Source of the DNA: Sipunculus nudus
Lineage: Eukaryota; Annelida; Sipuncula; Golfingiida; Sipunculidae
Assembly: GCA_026874595.1 (NCBI GenBank)
Contig: CM049319.1
Coordinates: 41,585,973-41,649,972, forward strand
Length of the DNA: 64,000 nt
Direction: 5' to 3'
This document shows positions 45,793-58,000 of this stretch, one piece after another (positions within the stretch are counted from its first letter, which is position 1; every line of letters starts with the position of its first letter). The position numbers were made by a program, and so were the translations under genes. The notes under the pieces are model-generated. The model was not told the origin of the DNA. It saw only the letters and a program-made list of their open reading frames with translations, and did not search any database.

Positions 45793-47994
45793 AACAAGGG
45801 ACCCATGGGTCATGGCGCTCAGCTGTAATATATGATAAAAAATATGATTTGGGAAAGAGGCACATGCTGTTTTTGTGTGGTATTAAATATAAGCTTTATT
45901 ATAAGTTGTTGGTTTTTAGCTTACGTATGATTTTGATAGTATCTTTGGAGACAGGGAAGAGGACTGATTTCATTTATTAACAAATGGAGTGCTACTGTCA
46001 CACAGATTTTGACTTGGCCATATAACTTATAAGCAGCACATATTATAAAAGAGTTTAACTATTTATTAAAACTTAATAAGTAACATTGTGCAAATATGTT
46101 TATAAAAAAATAATTATAAGAAAATCATATGATTTTTTAAAATAAAATATAACTGAAATGATTATTGAAATTATATTATATAATATATATTAATGAATGA
46201 ATTCATGAATACATTTTGAAAGTAACTGCACTGGTATTCAAATACTTTCATTTTTACCTGAATTCCCATTCTTATGCAATAAAATTTTTTAATGCAGTAC
46301 ATATTCATATTGGTATTCAAATACATTTGCAAAGCATTCACACCATGTCTAGTATTAATTCAGTTTTAGCCAAACAATGATAATGAGAATCCAGAATATA
46401 CAAAATTCACAAATTTAAATAATGATCATAAGTACTTGGTTTTATGGCATTTATTTATATTAAAAAAAAAATAAATGTAATATATTCACTTTGGACTAGT
46501 TTCACATCAATCTACACACTTGACACAGTAGGAATCTAGATTAATATTATCAACTGCATTTTTGTCTATCATTAATTTCCTTCATATGATCCCTAATGAT
46601 TAGTAATGAATAAAATGATTTATTTTTTTCTCATTAAAATTTAACTTAAAAAACATTATTTGGAATTTAACATTTACATTGATATTCTATCCATTCACAC
46701 AAGATTCTTACATCATCAGTAACTGCAAGTTAATTTTCTGTTACTCATCAACTAACAAATTCCTTTTCTATTAATTTTTTTTTAATTTGTTATAAAAACC
46801 AATACAACATTATTAATTTACTGTTTATTGTTATGTTGTTTTTCAAAACAACTACTAGATGAGTTGGGTTGGACACCTGGATCAACTGTGGCTGGGCATT
46901 AGCTGCCTGGCTGCCCCAGTGTATGCTTCGCTCAAGCATGCATAATCTGATGAAAGGTCAACAAGGTCAACATACAGGTGACTAAAGAGGGGCTGAATTA
47001 AGCCTGGGTCTGACATGGTCTCATAAAAACATTAATAAAAGCTACAATATTTGGCCAATTTCTTTCAGCTTTCTAAACCACAAAGACGAAATCCTTATGT
47101 GTGCATGATATGAATATTATATCAACAGTGCTCTCAGGAAACAAACGTGCCATGGTCAAAGTTGGGCAAAATTTAAGGTACTAATTTTATATTTATACAA
47201 ATAACTTATAAAATTTGAAAAATTCAGAACTAATTTTTGGTATTCAATTGAATCTTGATTAAATAATGTTACATCCCTGACAAAAAATCTCTAGCTTCAG
47301 CAATCCTCTTGTTAAAGGAGTAAATATATTTCTTCATTTTTTAAAAAGTGCATTATGTTTGGGCCCATAACTGAAAACAATTACGCAGTACTGACATAAT
47401 TTCTAGCATGTGCATAGCGAATGTATAGAAAAATATTTATATTATATATGATCAAAGTCAGATCAGTAGTTTTGATATTAGGCAGTCTACAGTTTAACAA
47501 TGGGTTTTTAATGGAAAAATGAAGTTTTTCATAAATATTTTGAAGGAATTAAGTCCTAGTGATCAAATTCTTGGCATGTTAGGGGATTTTTTAGATATCT
47601 GACTGTATGCCAAATTTAAGGAACTTAGAGCTGAAGCTGGGTAGCTGAGCTCTAGCAAACTGCATAACACTAGCTTGATGTAAACAATATGCGACATGGT
47701 GCTTGAAAACTTGAATAAAATTTACAGTTTTTGATCAACTGGTTTCAAATTTTTGGTGTTAACAAACAAAAGGCTAACAAAAACATTAAAAAAAATTAAA
47801 TCCACAGTACTTACAGGAAAAAACCTGCCATGGTCAAACTTGGGCAAAATTTAAAGAACCAATTTTATATTTTTGCCAATATTTAAAAAAAAATTAACAG
47901 ATTTTGATCTAAATTTTGGTATACAATTAAATTTTGATCAATTAAAGTTGTATTACTGAAAAAAAGTTCCTACCTTTAACACTTTTGGTCTAAA

Positions 47995-49979
47995 GGCGGC
48001 AGAACTGGTCCCCCCCACCTGACCTGACTTTGTTTCAGTTTTTCCTTTGCATGGAACAATCTAATGCTTTAATACCCCCTATAGTATACATTTTCTGAAA
48101 GCTAAGAAAATTCTCTTTAGTTTGGTGATAATAAACTATTTTTCCGAGGAACAGGTATGAATCTGTGAGAATTTTAATTTAATTTTAATTTTTAACAAAA
48201 AATCATTTATTCCAGCACAACTAAAGCAGATACAGAAAATCTTCTTAAATAAATCGAGAATTAAGATAATAATACCCAGGCGTTTTTTTGTTTAGTGAGT
48301 TAAGTTTAAAAATTACGATTTTACAGAGTATTTAATTTTGAAATCTTCACAAATCATTTCATTTTTTACTTTTACCTTAATAAAATCCTTCAAATTAAGT
48401 ATAGGCGTTAAATAAAAAAATGCTTTTTAGAAGACATATTAACAATTATATATTTCAAAGATGGTTCAATACGGACAAGTGATTACTGAGAAATAACGCT
48501 CTAAAGATAAGGTTTTCAGGTGGAATGATGTTTCGAGAAAATGGCCAAAAACTATATTCGTAAAGATCATTCGTCCTACACACGTAATTAACCAAAACTA
48601 CATGTTGACAGTCACATGAATTTGGTCAAGACAGTGGTTCTTATCAAACCATGCTATATTAACATGGATTAATTGACTATGTTGCATTTACGTATTAAAA
48701 CGATAAAAGTTTGTCCTGTCAAACCAGCGACTTGTCAAACACCACATGCAAGCCGGGCCAAATAGGTAACCACGTGTTTACACAGGAACAAGGGGAGCGG
48801 AATCTATGGCCATTCAAGTAGAACGAAGATTGATTTACTTATCACGGTTTATATACATTATAGGTATTTGGGAGTTGACAATAGAGACGAGTTTATAACG
48901 ATCATACAAATCCCGTATAAAATAAATTATATATTTACCGACTACCGAGCGCCAACATCCGTGTCATGGAAAGTGCCTCGTATTAGTTATTATAAATAGT
49001 TTACAATAATGGTACAATTCATGTAAAATAAATAAGGTTTATATTTAAATCTCGCATACACATACAAGTCATATGTGAAATCTGGACTTATTGTTTATTG
49101 GAGGGAAGTACAACAGCGGCTGACAATAGTGCATTTAGTTGATTACACTGCCAAAGTCGATAGGTGTCGGCTCGGTTTTCCTTCATGCGTAAACGTAGAG
49201 ATGCCGTCATCTGACGATTCATCGTCGTTTGCCATAAGTTTGATCACGGAAGTAGGTTCAGCCCGCTGGGACTTCTTGATATTATTCAACTGCTGCAGTT
49301 TTTTAAGTGGCATTCGGGATTCGCGTTGTCGGCCCCTCGTTGTTTCGTTTGGTATTGGCGTAATTTTTATTTGTTGTGGTGTTGACAGTATGAATATCAT
49401 AGACGTTATGGCTGGGATATGAAGCAGCTTATTATAAAGTAATTTTACGTATATGTCGATAGGCTCAGGATATAGATGAAATAACATGATGTAAAATGAA
49501 AATTTGTGTTTCGGCGTAACATACCCAACAAAAGACAGAAAGGCCAATGACACTAACAATCATTCACAAGGACGGGTTTGTTTGCACACTAACTAGCTAG
49601 AGTTAGGGTTGCTCCCCAACGCTTATCAGTTGTATGCTCAGCTAATTAGATTGGGCAAACAAACTTCGACCGTCAGTACTTGCCACCTCCTGCACGGAGG
49701 TACTTGGCCCATGCATTAATTTAACTCTTGCACCTTGCGATTGGCTGAATGACCCAGGTGAGGGCTGGGGGCAGAGTGATTGACAGGCCTGTGGCAGGGC
49801 TGGAGTTAATTTACAAACACCCTTGGTGTTTACTGAATAGAAATCCCCCTTTTCCACAAAATGCAACCGGCGACCCAAAATGTGCTCAGCTGCATTAGAT
49901 CCGCCCAGTATTCAAAATTACGTATACCTTTTATTGAAAAAAAACACCAATTTTTAGGATTTTGACCAGTCCTGTTACC
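47995..49979 (+). mobile_element. TTAA-flanked DNA transposon (copy 2, both ends)
   Basis: Left end GGCGGCAGAACTGGTC and right end GACCAGTCCTGTTACC form 16-base inverted repeats with four mismatches. The right side is TTAA (49980-49983), the left TAAA (47991-47994), and the empty site in the sister HLE-2 (32097-32112, ggtcttaaggacc) has one TTAA. That supports a TTAA target duplication with one later mutation. piggyBac is the best-known superfamily with TTAA sites, but no transposase is present and the ends do not begin CCC, so other TTAA families remain possible. Inside are a promoter-like GC-richer part (49690-49830) and a 138-codon minus-strand frame. Confidence 0.65.
49143..49559 (-). CDS. 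138-codon ORF of unknown function in TTAA element
   Basis: An open frame from 49559 with a hydrophobic start (MLVSLAFLSFVGYVTP), a basic middle (LKKLQQLNNIKKSQRAEP) and an acidic patch (NDDESSDDGIS). A promoter-like stretch lies upstream on the same strand, with an inverted ATTGGCTG box near 49740. It is the intact counterpart of the broken frame at 21832-22318. It is too short for a transposase and has no catalytic motif. Differences between the two copies mostly change amino acids, so protein selection is doubtful. Confidence 0.25.
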   Translation of the reverse strand: MLVSLAFLSFVGYVTPKHKFSFYIMLFHLYPEPIDIYVKLLYNKLLHIPAITSMIFILSTPQQIKITPIPNETTRGRQRESRMPLKKLQQLNNIKKSQRAEPTSVIKLMANDDESSDDGISTFTHEGKPSRHLSTLAV

Positions 49980-50420
49980 TTAAGTGACCAAATATCTTTT
50001 CTGATTTTTATACCAAGTCCATTATGTTTGGACCCATAACTTTTTTAAATTAAATAATACAGACTTAATTTCTGGCATGTACATAGGAACTATATAGAGG
50101 AATATTTATGATTAATATGAAGAAAACCAGATGAGTGGTTTTGATATTGGGCAGTCCTGAAGGGTGAAAATAGATTTCTAATAAAAAATTTTGGTTTTTC
50201 CTTAATATCTCGAAGGAACAAAGTCCTATTCAACCAATTTTTGGCATGGTAAGAGATTTGGGGGACATCTAACTGTATGGCGAATTTCAGATTCCTAGGT
50301 CCAATGGTGTTGAAATGTGCCAGTCTTACGGACGGACAGACGGCCAGATCAACAGACAGACAGACAGACGGACAATGGACCACGACTATAGCTCAGATGA
50401 CTTATAGTCAGCTGAGCTTA

Positions 50421-51050
50421 AAACCTGGTTTCACACTGACAGATGTGAATGATGATATAAAATTAACTTATCTATACACTGTTAAACTTTTTTTAGTATT
50501 GCAAAACTTTTGTTAAGTGTTAAATTATTAAAATATTTAAAGCGGAAATCTTTAAGACTCTTTCATCCTTTGCTGAAACATTTAAAATTCATGACTTATT
50601 TGGAGAAATGTGCAATGTGACATCTATCATGGAACATCTGCATTAAGAACTATCTTCAGATATATACCCGTGAAAACGGTGTGTGGATGGTCATCTACAT
50701 GAGCGGGTTCATCAGCTGAGAACGTAGTTCTTCGCAAAAACATTTTATTATGAGGGATTTACAATTTATAAAAAGAAATAAGCGGCTCCTTTCAAGCTAT
50801 GTATGTTGCCTCCTATGCGAATGTCTGACAGCCATAACCAGTATGAGAACTGATTTGAGATCGTTCAAATTTGCCCCAAAAATTTGCATTTTCCGTAAGG
50901 CCTCATTAATGGTCCGCTTGTTTGCACAGTCACTTGTTGGCAATATTCCGATGATGGTGCCAATTGGGCTATGCAAATGAGTTGAAATGAGCCAATGACA
51001 TGACGTTTGGTCACTGCATGTAACCGTGGTTACCTATTTGGGTACTAGGG
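50421..51050. other. no recognised feature
   Basis: A 76-codon plus frame (50750-50980) shows no domain I know. The stretch before 51050 has gtaaccgtggttacc, a 14-base near-palindrome. Confidence 0.4.
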
Positions 51051-51150
51051 CAGTATCAATATATCGATACGAATAGATACACAACGTCGATACGATAATC
51101 GAAATGCATTGCATGCTGTATTGGTGGTATCGATTGATTGCATAGGGATA
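51051..51150 (+). other. hAT-like terminal sequence (left)
   Basis: CAGTATCAATATATCGATACG followed by several cgatac/gatac words, a terminal style found in hAT elements. A related run in inverted sense is at 54612-54690. Exact right terminus and 8-bp duplication were not found. Confidence 0.35.
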
Positions 51151-51699
51151 TAACTCTTACTTTAAATATAACCATAACAATTTATAAATTAAAATGCACT
51201 GTATATTTGTTGCTTTGGCTTTTAAAACTTGTTAATAAATGTATATACGCATGCACATCAGTTCTTTCATGACAAGCAGGCACATGTGAGTGATAACAGG
51301 AGAATGATTCTGACAATTTGATATAATACAAATATTTTATTTTATGTCGGTTTTTACCATTTAAGACAAAATTAACCATAGGCTATTATGACCGACCACA
51401 CTCTTATCATACATTAATTAAAATTAAATAATTTAAAATATTATAAATAATGATAAAAATACATTAACTTACATTAAAATAAGTATCACAAGTCTGATCA
51501 ATTTTAAGGATCAAAATTAAGCATGAAGTTATATAATGCGAATAACATTTGATATAGTCCTTATAAATTACAGTGACCAATTCATATTGAAAAAAAAAAA
51601 ATCACAATAAGGCATGAAGTGACAAAACAAATTGGAAATGGCATACGGCCCAAAGAAGGATGTCAATTTTTACAAAGTGATATTAAGTATTACACAGTT

Positions 51700-51837
51700 T
51701 ACAACCGCAGGATGCCTCTTTACAGAACGACAACTTTATTTTGAATGATCAAAGGGACTCTCAATTTTTATAGTCTATCAGAAGAGAATTCCACAGCATA
51801 GTACCAAAATGTTTTTGTGAGTGGGTTCCATATGTAA
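51700..51837 (-). pseudogene. non-LTR retrotransposon RT, C-terminal tail (part 2)
   Basis: On the minus strand the frame reads TYGTHSQKHFGTMLWNSLLI and, across two stops, ESL and SFKIKL. This is the pattern at the end of many LINE reverse-transcriptase ORFs (aromatic-rich, G..LWN.LP, then SL..FK..L). It continues the piece at 53986-54133, from which it is separated by a hAT-like insertion. Stops show it is dead. Clade not assigned. Confidence 0.55.
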
Positions 51838-53985
51838 CAGTGTTTCCGCTAGCCATTCGCCAGATCGCCAATGGCTAATAAATTTTGCTGTATATTTAGT
51901 CACTTCAAATAAAGTGTTTGAAAATAACTAAGTGTGTGCGTGTTGTTGTCTTGGTTAACTTGTCAATGTCGGTTTCGAATCAAAGGGAATATCGCGGGGT
52001 TTTTTTTGGACTGCAATCATGTGCGGTACACAAGCTAGAATCAATTTTGTTGTGAGAACGTAAAGATTGTAAAAGGCAAAACAATCAGGATGTATTTCTA
52101 TGCAGCCGATTTAATTTAAAGAATTTTCTCTACAAGTGAAGATGGAATATGGCTTCTCGGTTCCTGTCTTTTACGAGCCATGAAACAGATACACAGGGGC
52201 AATGTTTCTGACAAAACCAGGCCAGCTTTCTAGGGGTCTGAGGTCATCCTGACTTTTTAACTCAGAACACAGAACTTTATTACACTCAAGACTCATGAAA
52301 GACATATACTTTTTTATACACAGTAACTGAGGAAACGTTAAATTCATGATTATAACTGCCCTTTGTTGACTTTTACAAACAGTAAAATAACCATACATAA
52401 CGATGTCTGGACATGAAAATCCAATGGCCAGGCGGTCTATAATTATATGCAACTAGGTCGCCAGCTGTGGCCATGTGGTACGCGGGGAAGGTTTGGACAT
52501 GCCCTAAAGTTTCTTCGCTACAGGATCCACTTCCTGTGGGTGAACATCTATGCAGCAAAACAGGGCTTAAACATTGTTGGAAAAGTATAATAATTCATAC
52601 ATCTTTTTTTTACATGAGAAGTACATAGGCGCACCGCCCTCATAGAATTTGACATCGCCATTGTAGCCTTTATATATGCTCTAATTTTTTACCGCCGTTA
52701 TAAATAAGTACCCTCCCCCCATAAAAAACTATGATAACCATATGTTACCACCAAATTTGCGTTAAACTTTTTGTTAAATGACAGTCAAACTTTCATTTAA
52801 TTGTTCAGTTTTACTCCTGCAAACGCCAGAGCCTCAGTTCAAGTGTCAGAACGAATACGGGTACACATGTACCCGAATTGACAACACATCCTGTCATTGG
52901 TTCATTTCAGCTCATTTGCATAGGCTGAGACGGCACTCTTTCCGAATATTACCGATGAGCTACCGTGCATACAAGCGGGCCATTAATGTTGCCCAACGGG
53001 ACGTACATGTCAACTATAGATCTCATGTCAGTTTATAGAAGCGTTACAGCTGTCAGACATTCGCGGCAGAGGCCATGTTCTTAGCCAGGGAGCTGCTTAT
53101 TTCTCCAGTGAAACATTTTAAATATTTATGTGCTTTCTATGGAGTATAAACCCTGCGTAATAAAAGCTGTTGCGCAAAACTGCTTTCTAAGATGACGAAT
53201 CCACTCATGCATAAATGACCGTCCACCCATGCACGTGATTTTCGCGGGCATACCAGATTATGGTTGTTGATACAAGTGTACCGGGATGGATGTTACTTCG
53301 CACATTTCTCCAAGCAAGCCGTGAATTTTACATGAATGAAATATTTATTAAGAAATATAAGGCCTCAGTCCCCTAGTTCCATAAATACATATATCATACA
53401 ATAAAAATAAAAAATAAAAAATAAAATAAAAATATGAACGTCATTTATATCTACTCGTGTGCAACCACGGAATTTTCAACAGGAGGTCATATGTTGGTAT
53501 AAAGTTTTTTTCAACAAAGAAATTTTTTTTATGACAAATGAAAAGGGAACAGAGAAAGGTTTACAGTTAATTTATACAGTGTTTACAATGCCTTAAATAT
53601 AATCTGTTTAACAGAAAGTAATTTTCATTTTTAATTCTTATTTTTTTAAACCATTTTCACCACATGTTTGTGCTTTTATTTTTCATCTGCATTTTGCTAA
53701 AACAGTAATACAATCTATTTATTGTTTTTTTTTTCTTTGAACATTTACTTTGCTAAAATGCAGAAACAAATTTCTTTATCTTGTGCAGAATGCTGAACAT
53801 TGTATGATAGATGGTTTAATTCAATGGTATTTGTTGAAAACCAAGCATGTTTACCACACGAGTGTCATTCAGTCAGACAAAATTGTCGCCAAATGTGTGG
53901 CTAAAGTTAATTTGGTGTGGCTAAAATAATCAGACACCCTTAAGCCACAGTGGCTAAAAAACAAAAACCCCAAGTGGAAACACAG
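51838..53985 (+). mobile_element. hAT-like transposon inserted in LINE remnant
   Basis: Left end CAGTGTTTCCGCTAGCC at 51838; right end GTGGAAACACAG at 53974-53985, inverted with one change in the outer four bases. CAGTGTTTCC is a typical hAT start. Flanks share only TGTTAC-like bases, so the 8-bp duplication is unclear. It separates two parts of one reverse-transcriptase frame, independent support for its borders. No transposase domain recognised in the 2.1 kb; the 86- and 93-codon frames inside show no motif. Confidence 0.6.
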
Positions 53986-54133
53986 TAACACTATTTGTAA
54001 CCTGCACTGCTGGTCCATAGCTAAGCTAGCTAGTCTGGTGACACGACCAGAAATAGGTGTAGTGAAGTACTGTTTAAGATAAACTGGACTTAGATTATGA
54101 ATTACTTTGAAAATCTTTACGCAGCAAGTCAAA
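53986..54133 (-). pseudogene. non-LTR retrotransposon RT, C-terminal tail (part 1)
   Basis: Minus-strand frame reads CVKIFKVIHNLSPVYLKQYF and then RVTRLASLAMDQQCRLQIV. The pattern (F/Y)K(I/V)(I/L)H.L.P.YL...F is the conserved block after the thumb region in many LINE reverse transcriptases. It stops being LINE-like at the hAT border (53985) and resumes at 51837. Upstream RT and endonuclease domains are absent. Confidence 0.6.
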
Positions 54134-54330
54134 TTGAAGTATCATAGGTAACACCCGCGTTGGAGATCAGATGTCAAATAAATGGTTAAAGCCTGGGGAC
54201 AAATCCTGTAGAAACAGGAGAGTGACTAAGGGGATTCATATTCACAGAAATATACAAAACTGTGTAATTACATGACATAAAAACACAGCCTATGATCTTC
54301 CCCACCAAACGCAATAAAATAGTGTTTGTG

Positions 54331-54334
<4 letters not shown>

Positions 54335-54365
<31 letters not shown>
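54335..54365 (+). repeat. poly-G tract (31)
   Basis: Thirty-one G in a row in unassigned sequence. Confidence 0.95.
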
Positions 54366-54367
<2 letters not shown>

Positions 54368-54509
54368 TAGAAGGCACAAAGAAGATCCAGATTTTGGTAG
54401 TCTTGATTAGATAGATTTTGATAATTAAAATCAACTGGTCTGATTATCTATTTAATATCAAGTTTAAGCTGCTTAAGTGCATAGCATAGTAAATATGTTG
54501 TATGTTAAA

Positions 54510-54513
<4 letters not shown>

Positions 54514-54566
<53 letters not shown>
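54514..54566 (+). repeat. (TA)n microsatellite
   Basis: About 26 TA units. Confidence 0.95.
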
Positions 54567-54572
<6 letters not shown>

Positions 54573-54611
54573 CAAGAAACAGAGCTTTTGTTTAGAAATG
54601 GAAAGAAAAAT

Positions 54612-54690
54612 AAACGAATCGTCAATACGTATCGCTATCGAATTAACTGTATCCCAATACGTATTGTATCGGAAGAGGCGAACAGTACGC
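54612..54690 (-). other. hAT-like subterminal sequence (right, tentative)
   Basis: Runs of atacgtatcg, ctatcgaatt and caatacgtattgtatcgg resemble, in inverted sense, 51071-51115. It may be the right end region of an element starting at 51051, with the LINE/hAT block inside; the terminus is not clear. Confidence 0.3.
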
Positions 54691-54699
54691 TCCCGAGGC

Positions 54700-56085
54700 A
54701 GCAGAAATCTTGCGCTTCTGAAGAAGATGTAAGCAACAGATTTTCACGCTGCCACTGTGACCGTTCATGATATATTTAGACACCTGATGGTGGTTTGTTG
54801 TCCACTGAAATAGACGTGCGTACGATGTGACAAGCAGCCAATCAGATGCCAATAAATGAACACTCGACAGGCATCCTGGCTCCGCCCATTGCCGTGCTTC
54901 AAGCGCCGCTTGATGAGTTTCCAGTCGAATTTAAATTGCTCCCTCTACATTCTCGCATTATCGACTGATTCGTATCTGTTGTCTGCAGAACTGAAACCAG
55001 CCAGCGAGGTGTGCATGCAGCCTTTGTTGTTACGTTTCGTTTGAATTACAGCTCACTGGCCAAGCATCCTATGTGCCCAAGGCCCTAAGCAAACCACGTC
55101 AGGGGCAATTCTCTCTGAGCCTGTGGCCTGTTCAGACGGTTACGCTGAGGGATGAGCTGTCACTCAAAAAGAAATGAATATGATTGGCTCCGTGTATTCC
55201 TCGCTTGGCTTTGTCTTCCAGCACAAGGTCTCATCTGATTGGACAAAAATACAGTGCTCCCCTCTGGTGTTGCAATTCAGGATACGAGGTCATAACAAAC
55301 AGGGCCTTAGTTATAAGAAGTAGCCCTAGACGTAAAGCGCTGTGTTAAGAGCGTAGGCGGAATGAAACCCAGCCCTATTGGGTACCCTTATTTGTACTGT
55401 CACCTGAACAAGCACTCTGGAGATGGCAGGAGTCAAAAACAAAAGATTAATGAATGTTGGCCAGTCATTTAAAGAAAAGTTCAACGCAAATTTGGCAGTA
55501 ACACGTGGTTATAATTCATTTTTGGAGATGACTTTTTTATACAACATTGGCGGTAAATGATGAGAGCATATTTATAACTGTAATGTCAAATTTGACACCA
55601 GTGGATTGCTGATGTACAATTCTTATTTAAAACATATATACAGATGTTATGATCACTCTGTTTCCATATGTTTACTACATCATGGTTCAACAGATTCATT
55701 TCACAATTTTGGAGAGTGAATGAATGGCCGGCCGCTCATATTAGCCAAAGAAGGTATACCTGTCTGATCGCCAACTTTAATTATTTCTCAGCGACTGATC
55801 ATTCCTGGAAAGTTACTTCGCTTCACTTTTTATAAGAGACTGAAAAAACACCTATTACTTCAAAAGAAAAATTACGCAAACAGAAATTTGTTTGTGCTAG
55901 TTTCTATTTGCAAAACATCCGCGTAACCTGAACGATCGTTCGCGCAATTTACACATGCCAAGGTGTGGAATGATAGGAGTTACAACATACCTGTATTATT
56001 AAAGTGTATACACATAGGACTTTCACTTAATTCAACAATGCTTCCAAGATAAAAAAAAAATTCATTCATAATTACTTAATATTGA
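54700..56085. other. GC-richer unassigned stretch with a 45-codon ORF
   Basis: Contains CCAATCAG (54838), GGCTCCGCCC (54888) and ATTGGCTC (55193), words usual in animal promoters. An ATG in good context (ggagATGGC, 55423) opens MAGVKNKRLMNVGQSFKEKF and continues to 55560 (45 codons). No family recognised. The combination could be a promoter with a short first exon or chance. Confidence 0.25.
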
Positions 56086-57603
56086 AACAAGGGACCCATG
56101 GGTCATGTTGCTCAACTGAATTTTGGAAAATATTAGCAACTACAAAATATTTTTATTTCTTTTGGTTTTTCATGTATATTAGCCATTGAAAAGCTAGGAG
56201 AAAATTGCCCTGTTAAAATGAAACTCTGTAAATTAAAGAATAATGGACATGAGCTCAAGCATACGCCGTGTAATAAATGAAACCTGTAGCCTGAAACCAT
56301 TTAATAATGCACCAAGGGAAAAATGGGCCTACGGTAAGTGTTATAGGAAAGTTACATTTCAAAAACAACAATATGAGTGAAGAGTTTTCAAAAGTTGTAA
56401 TGTATGGGCACACAAGTTAAAAATTAATCCAACTAAGTTTGACCAATATTCCTGATTTTAAAACTGAGTTTAACACTGTTATCCACACCTAGGCCCAGCC
56501 AACTTAAAGAGGTATGAATGAAATGCTACAAAGTATTTATAGCTTCTTAAATCTTGTCAGTTAGCACTTACATTAGATCTTAATATTTTATCAAATTTGA
56601 ATATTAGGATTAAATTCCTGAACATTTTTTCTTTAAAAAATATCAAAAGTGAACAAGTCTCAGCAAAAAGAATTAATTTATCATTAAAATCATAAGATTT
56701 GTCTTGTTTATTAGTCCTGTGTATTAAAGGGGTAAGTTCAGGAGGGGTCTGTTGTCACTGCTCGTTGCTGAAAAAAATGTGAAATTATAAGATTCATCTT
56801 ATTTATAGAACAGGTCTGTCAACAGAATTGGGTGGGGGAGAGAAAGGCCCCCTGTGGTATTAACTTCAGACAGTGATGGGAATACATAACAACACCCTGG
56901 GGAGCATAGAGAGCTGCACTGAATGACCTACAGTGACCAAAGTTGACTGCTTGACAATGTAAAGGAATACAACAAGAGTCTCCAAATTTCCATTAAAAAT
57001 TTGAGAACTAGCCTAATTTTGCAGCTTTTATTTTCAAATTTCAGATTTAAACAGATTAAATCCTTATGTGTACATGCTGTGAAAATTAAATCCACAGTAC
57101 TTACAGGAAAAAATTTGCTGTGGAAAAATATTTAAGGTACTGATTTTATATTTATGCTAATAACTTAAATAAATTGAAAAATTCAGATCCTATTTTCGGT
57201 ATACAATTCAATCTTGATTAAAATGAAGTTATATCCCTGAAAAAAAGTCTCTAGCATCAGCAATTCTTATGTTATGTGAGTAGATATATTTCCTAATTTT
57301 TTAAAAGGTGCATTATGTTTCGGCCCATTACTTAAAAAAATTACGCAATATCGACCTAATTTTTTTAATGTACATAGGAAATGTTTTTTATGGAAAACAA
57401 AGGTTTGTACTTAATATCTAGAAGGAATGAAGTCTAAGTGACCCAATTTTCAGTGTGGAAGGAGATTTTTAGGACATCTAACTGTATGAAAAATTTTGGT
57501 TCAACAGTTTCAAAAGGTGTCCTGTTAAAGGCCGGCCGGTCGAATGACGGACAAAGGACCATGACTGTAGCTCAGATGACTTACAGTCAGCTGAGCTAAA
57601 AAG
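56086..57603 (+). mobile_element. HLE-2 element, compact, uninterrupted (1.5 kb)
   Basis: Start AACAAGGGACCCATGGGTCATG then GCTCAACTGA; end AGCTCAG, TGAC-ttaca-GTCA, CTGAGCT and AAAAA. The cleanest example of a complete compact HLE-2: no nested element. Its first 900 bases match 30938-31900. It lacks the long GGAC tract; only ggccggccggtcg and gacggac remain. Non-coding. Confidence 0.8.
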
Positions 57604-57689
57604 GACAGACAGTCTGGTAGACAAATAAAGCTGATAATATATGAAGTTTCAATTATTTCTTAATCTATTAATTATATCAATTTTTTTTA

Positions 57690-57830
57690 AAGTTTAACAT
57701 CTGCAATAATACACAACTGAATATATAAGCTGCTTTCAAATTTCAGACTTAAATAGCTTTATTCCATACACATACAGCATATGAAAGTTATTTCAACCAT
57801 GGTTATAGGAAAAATTTCATTATTAATGTA
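57690..57830 (+). mobile_element. HLE-2 body fragment
   Basis: Matches 10618-10745 (tgcaat-atacacaactgaatatataag, tccatacacatac, gttatttcaac). Confidence 0.5.
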
Positions 57831-58000
57831 TATTTAATGATAAAAGAGAGATGATGGACATACAGAGCTGATCACTTAATGTTTCATTCTCTAAGGCAAG
57901 AATATGTTTCAAAAAAATCTTAATTTTTCTAATCCTATAACACTTGCTAATCAGATGCCCTGACTGACTTGGCTAAAAAAATGTTATTCATGTTCCTGTT

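Larger units (their letters stand above)
45793..50420 (+). mobile_element. HLE-2 element split by a TTAA transposon
   Basis: Start ACAAGGGACCCATGGGTCATGG, GCTCAGCTG and the same body as 4278 and 13290 (taatatatgataaaaaatatg); end hairpin at 50386-50415 and TTAAAA. Without the insertion at 47995-49979 it is about 2.6 kb, the same as the 13290 copy, so it is close to full length. Confidence 0.8.
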
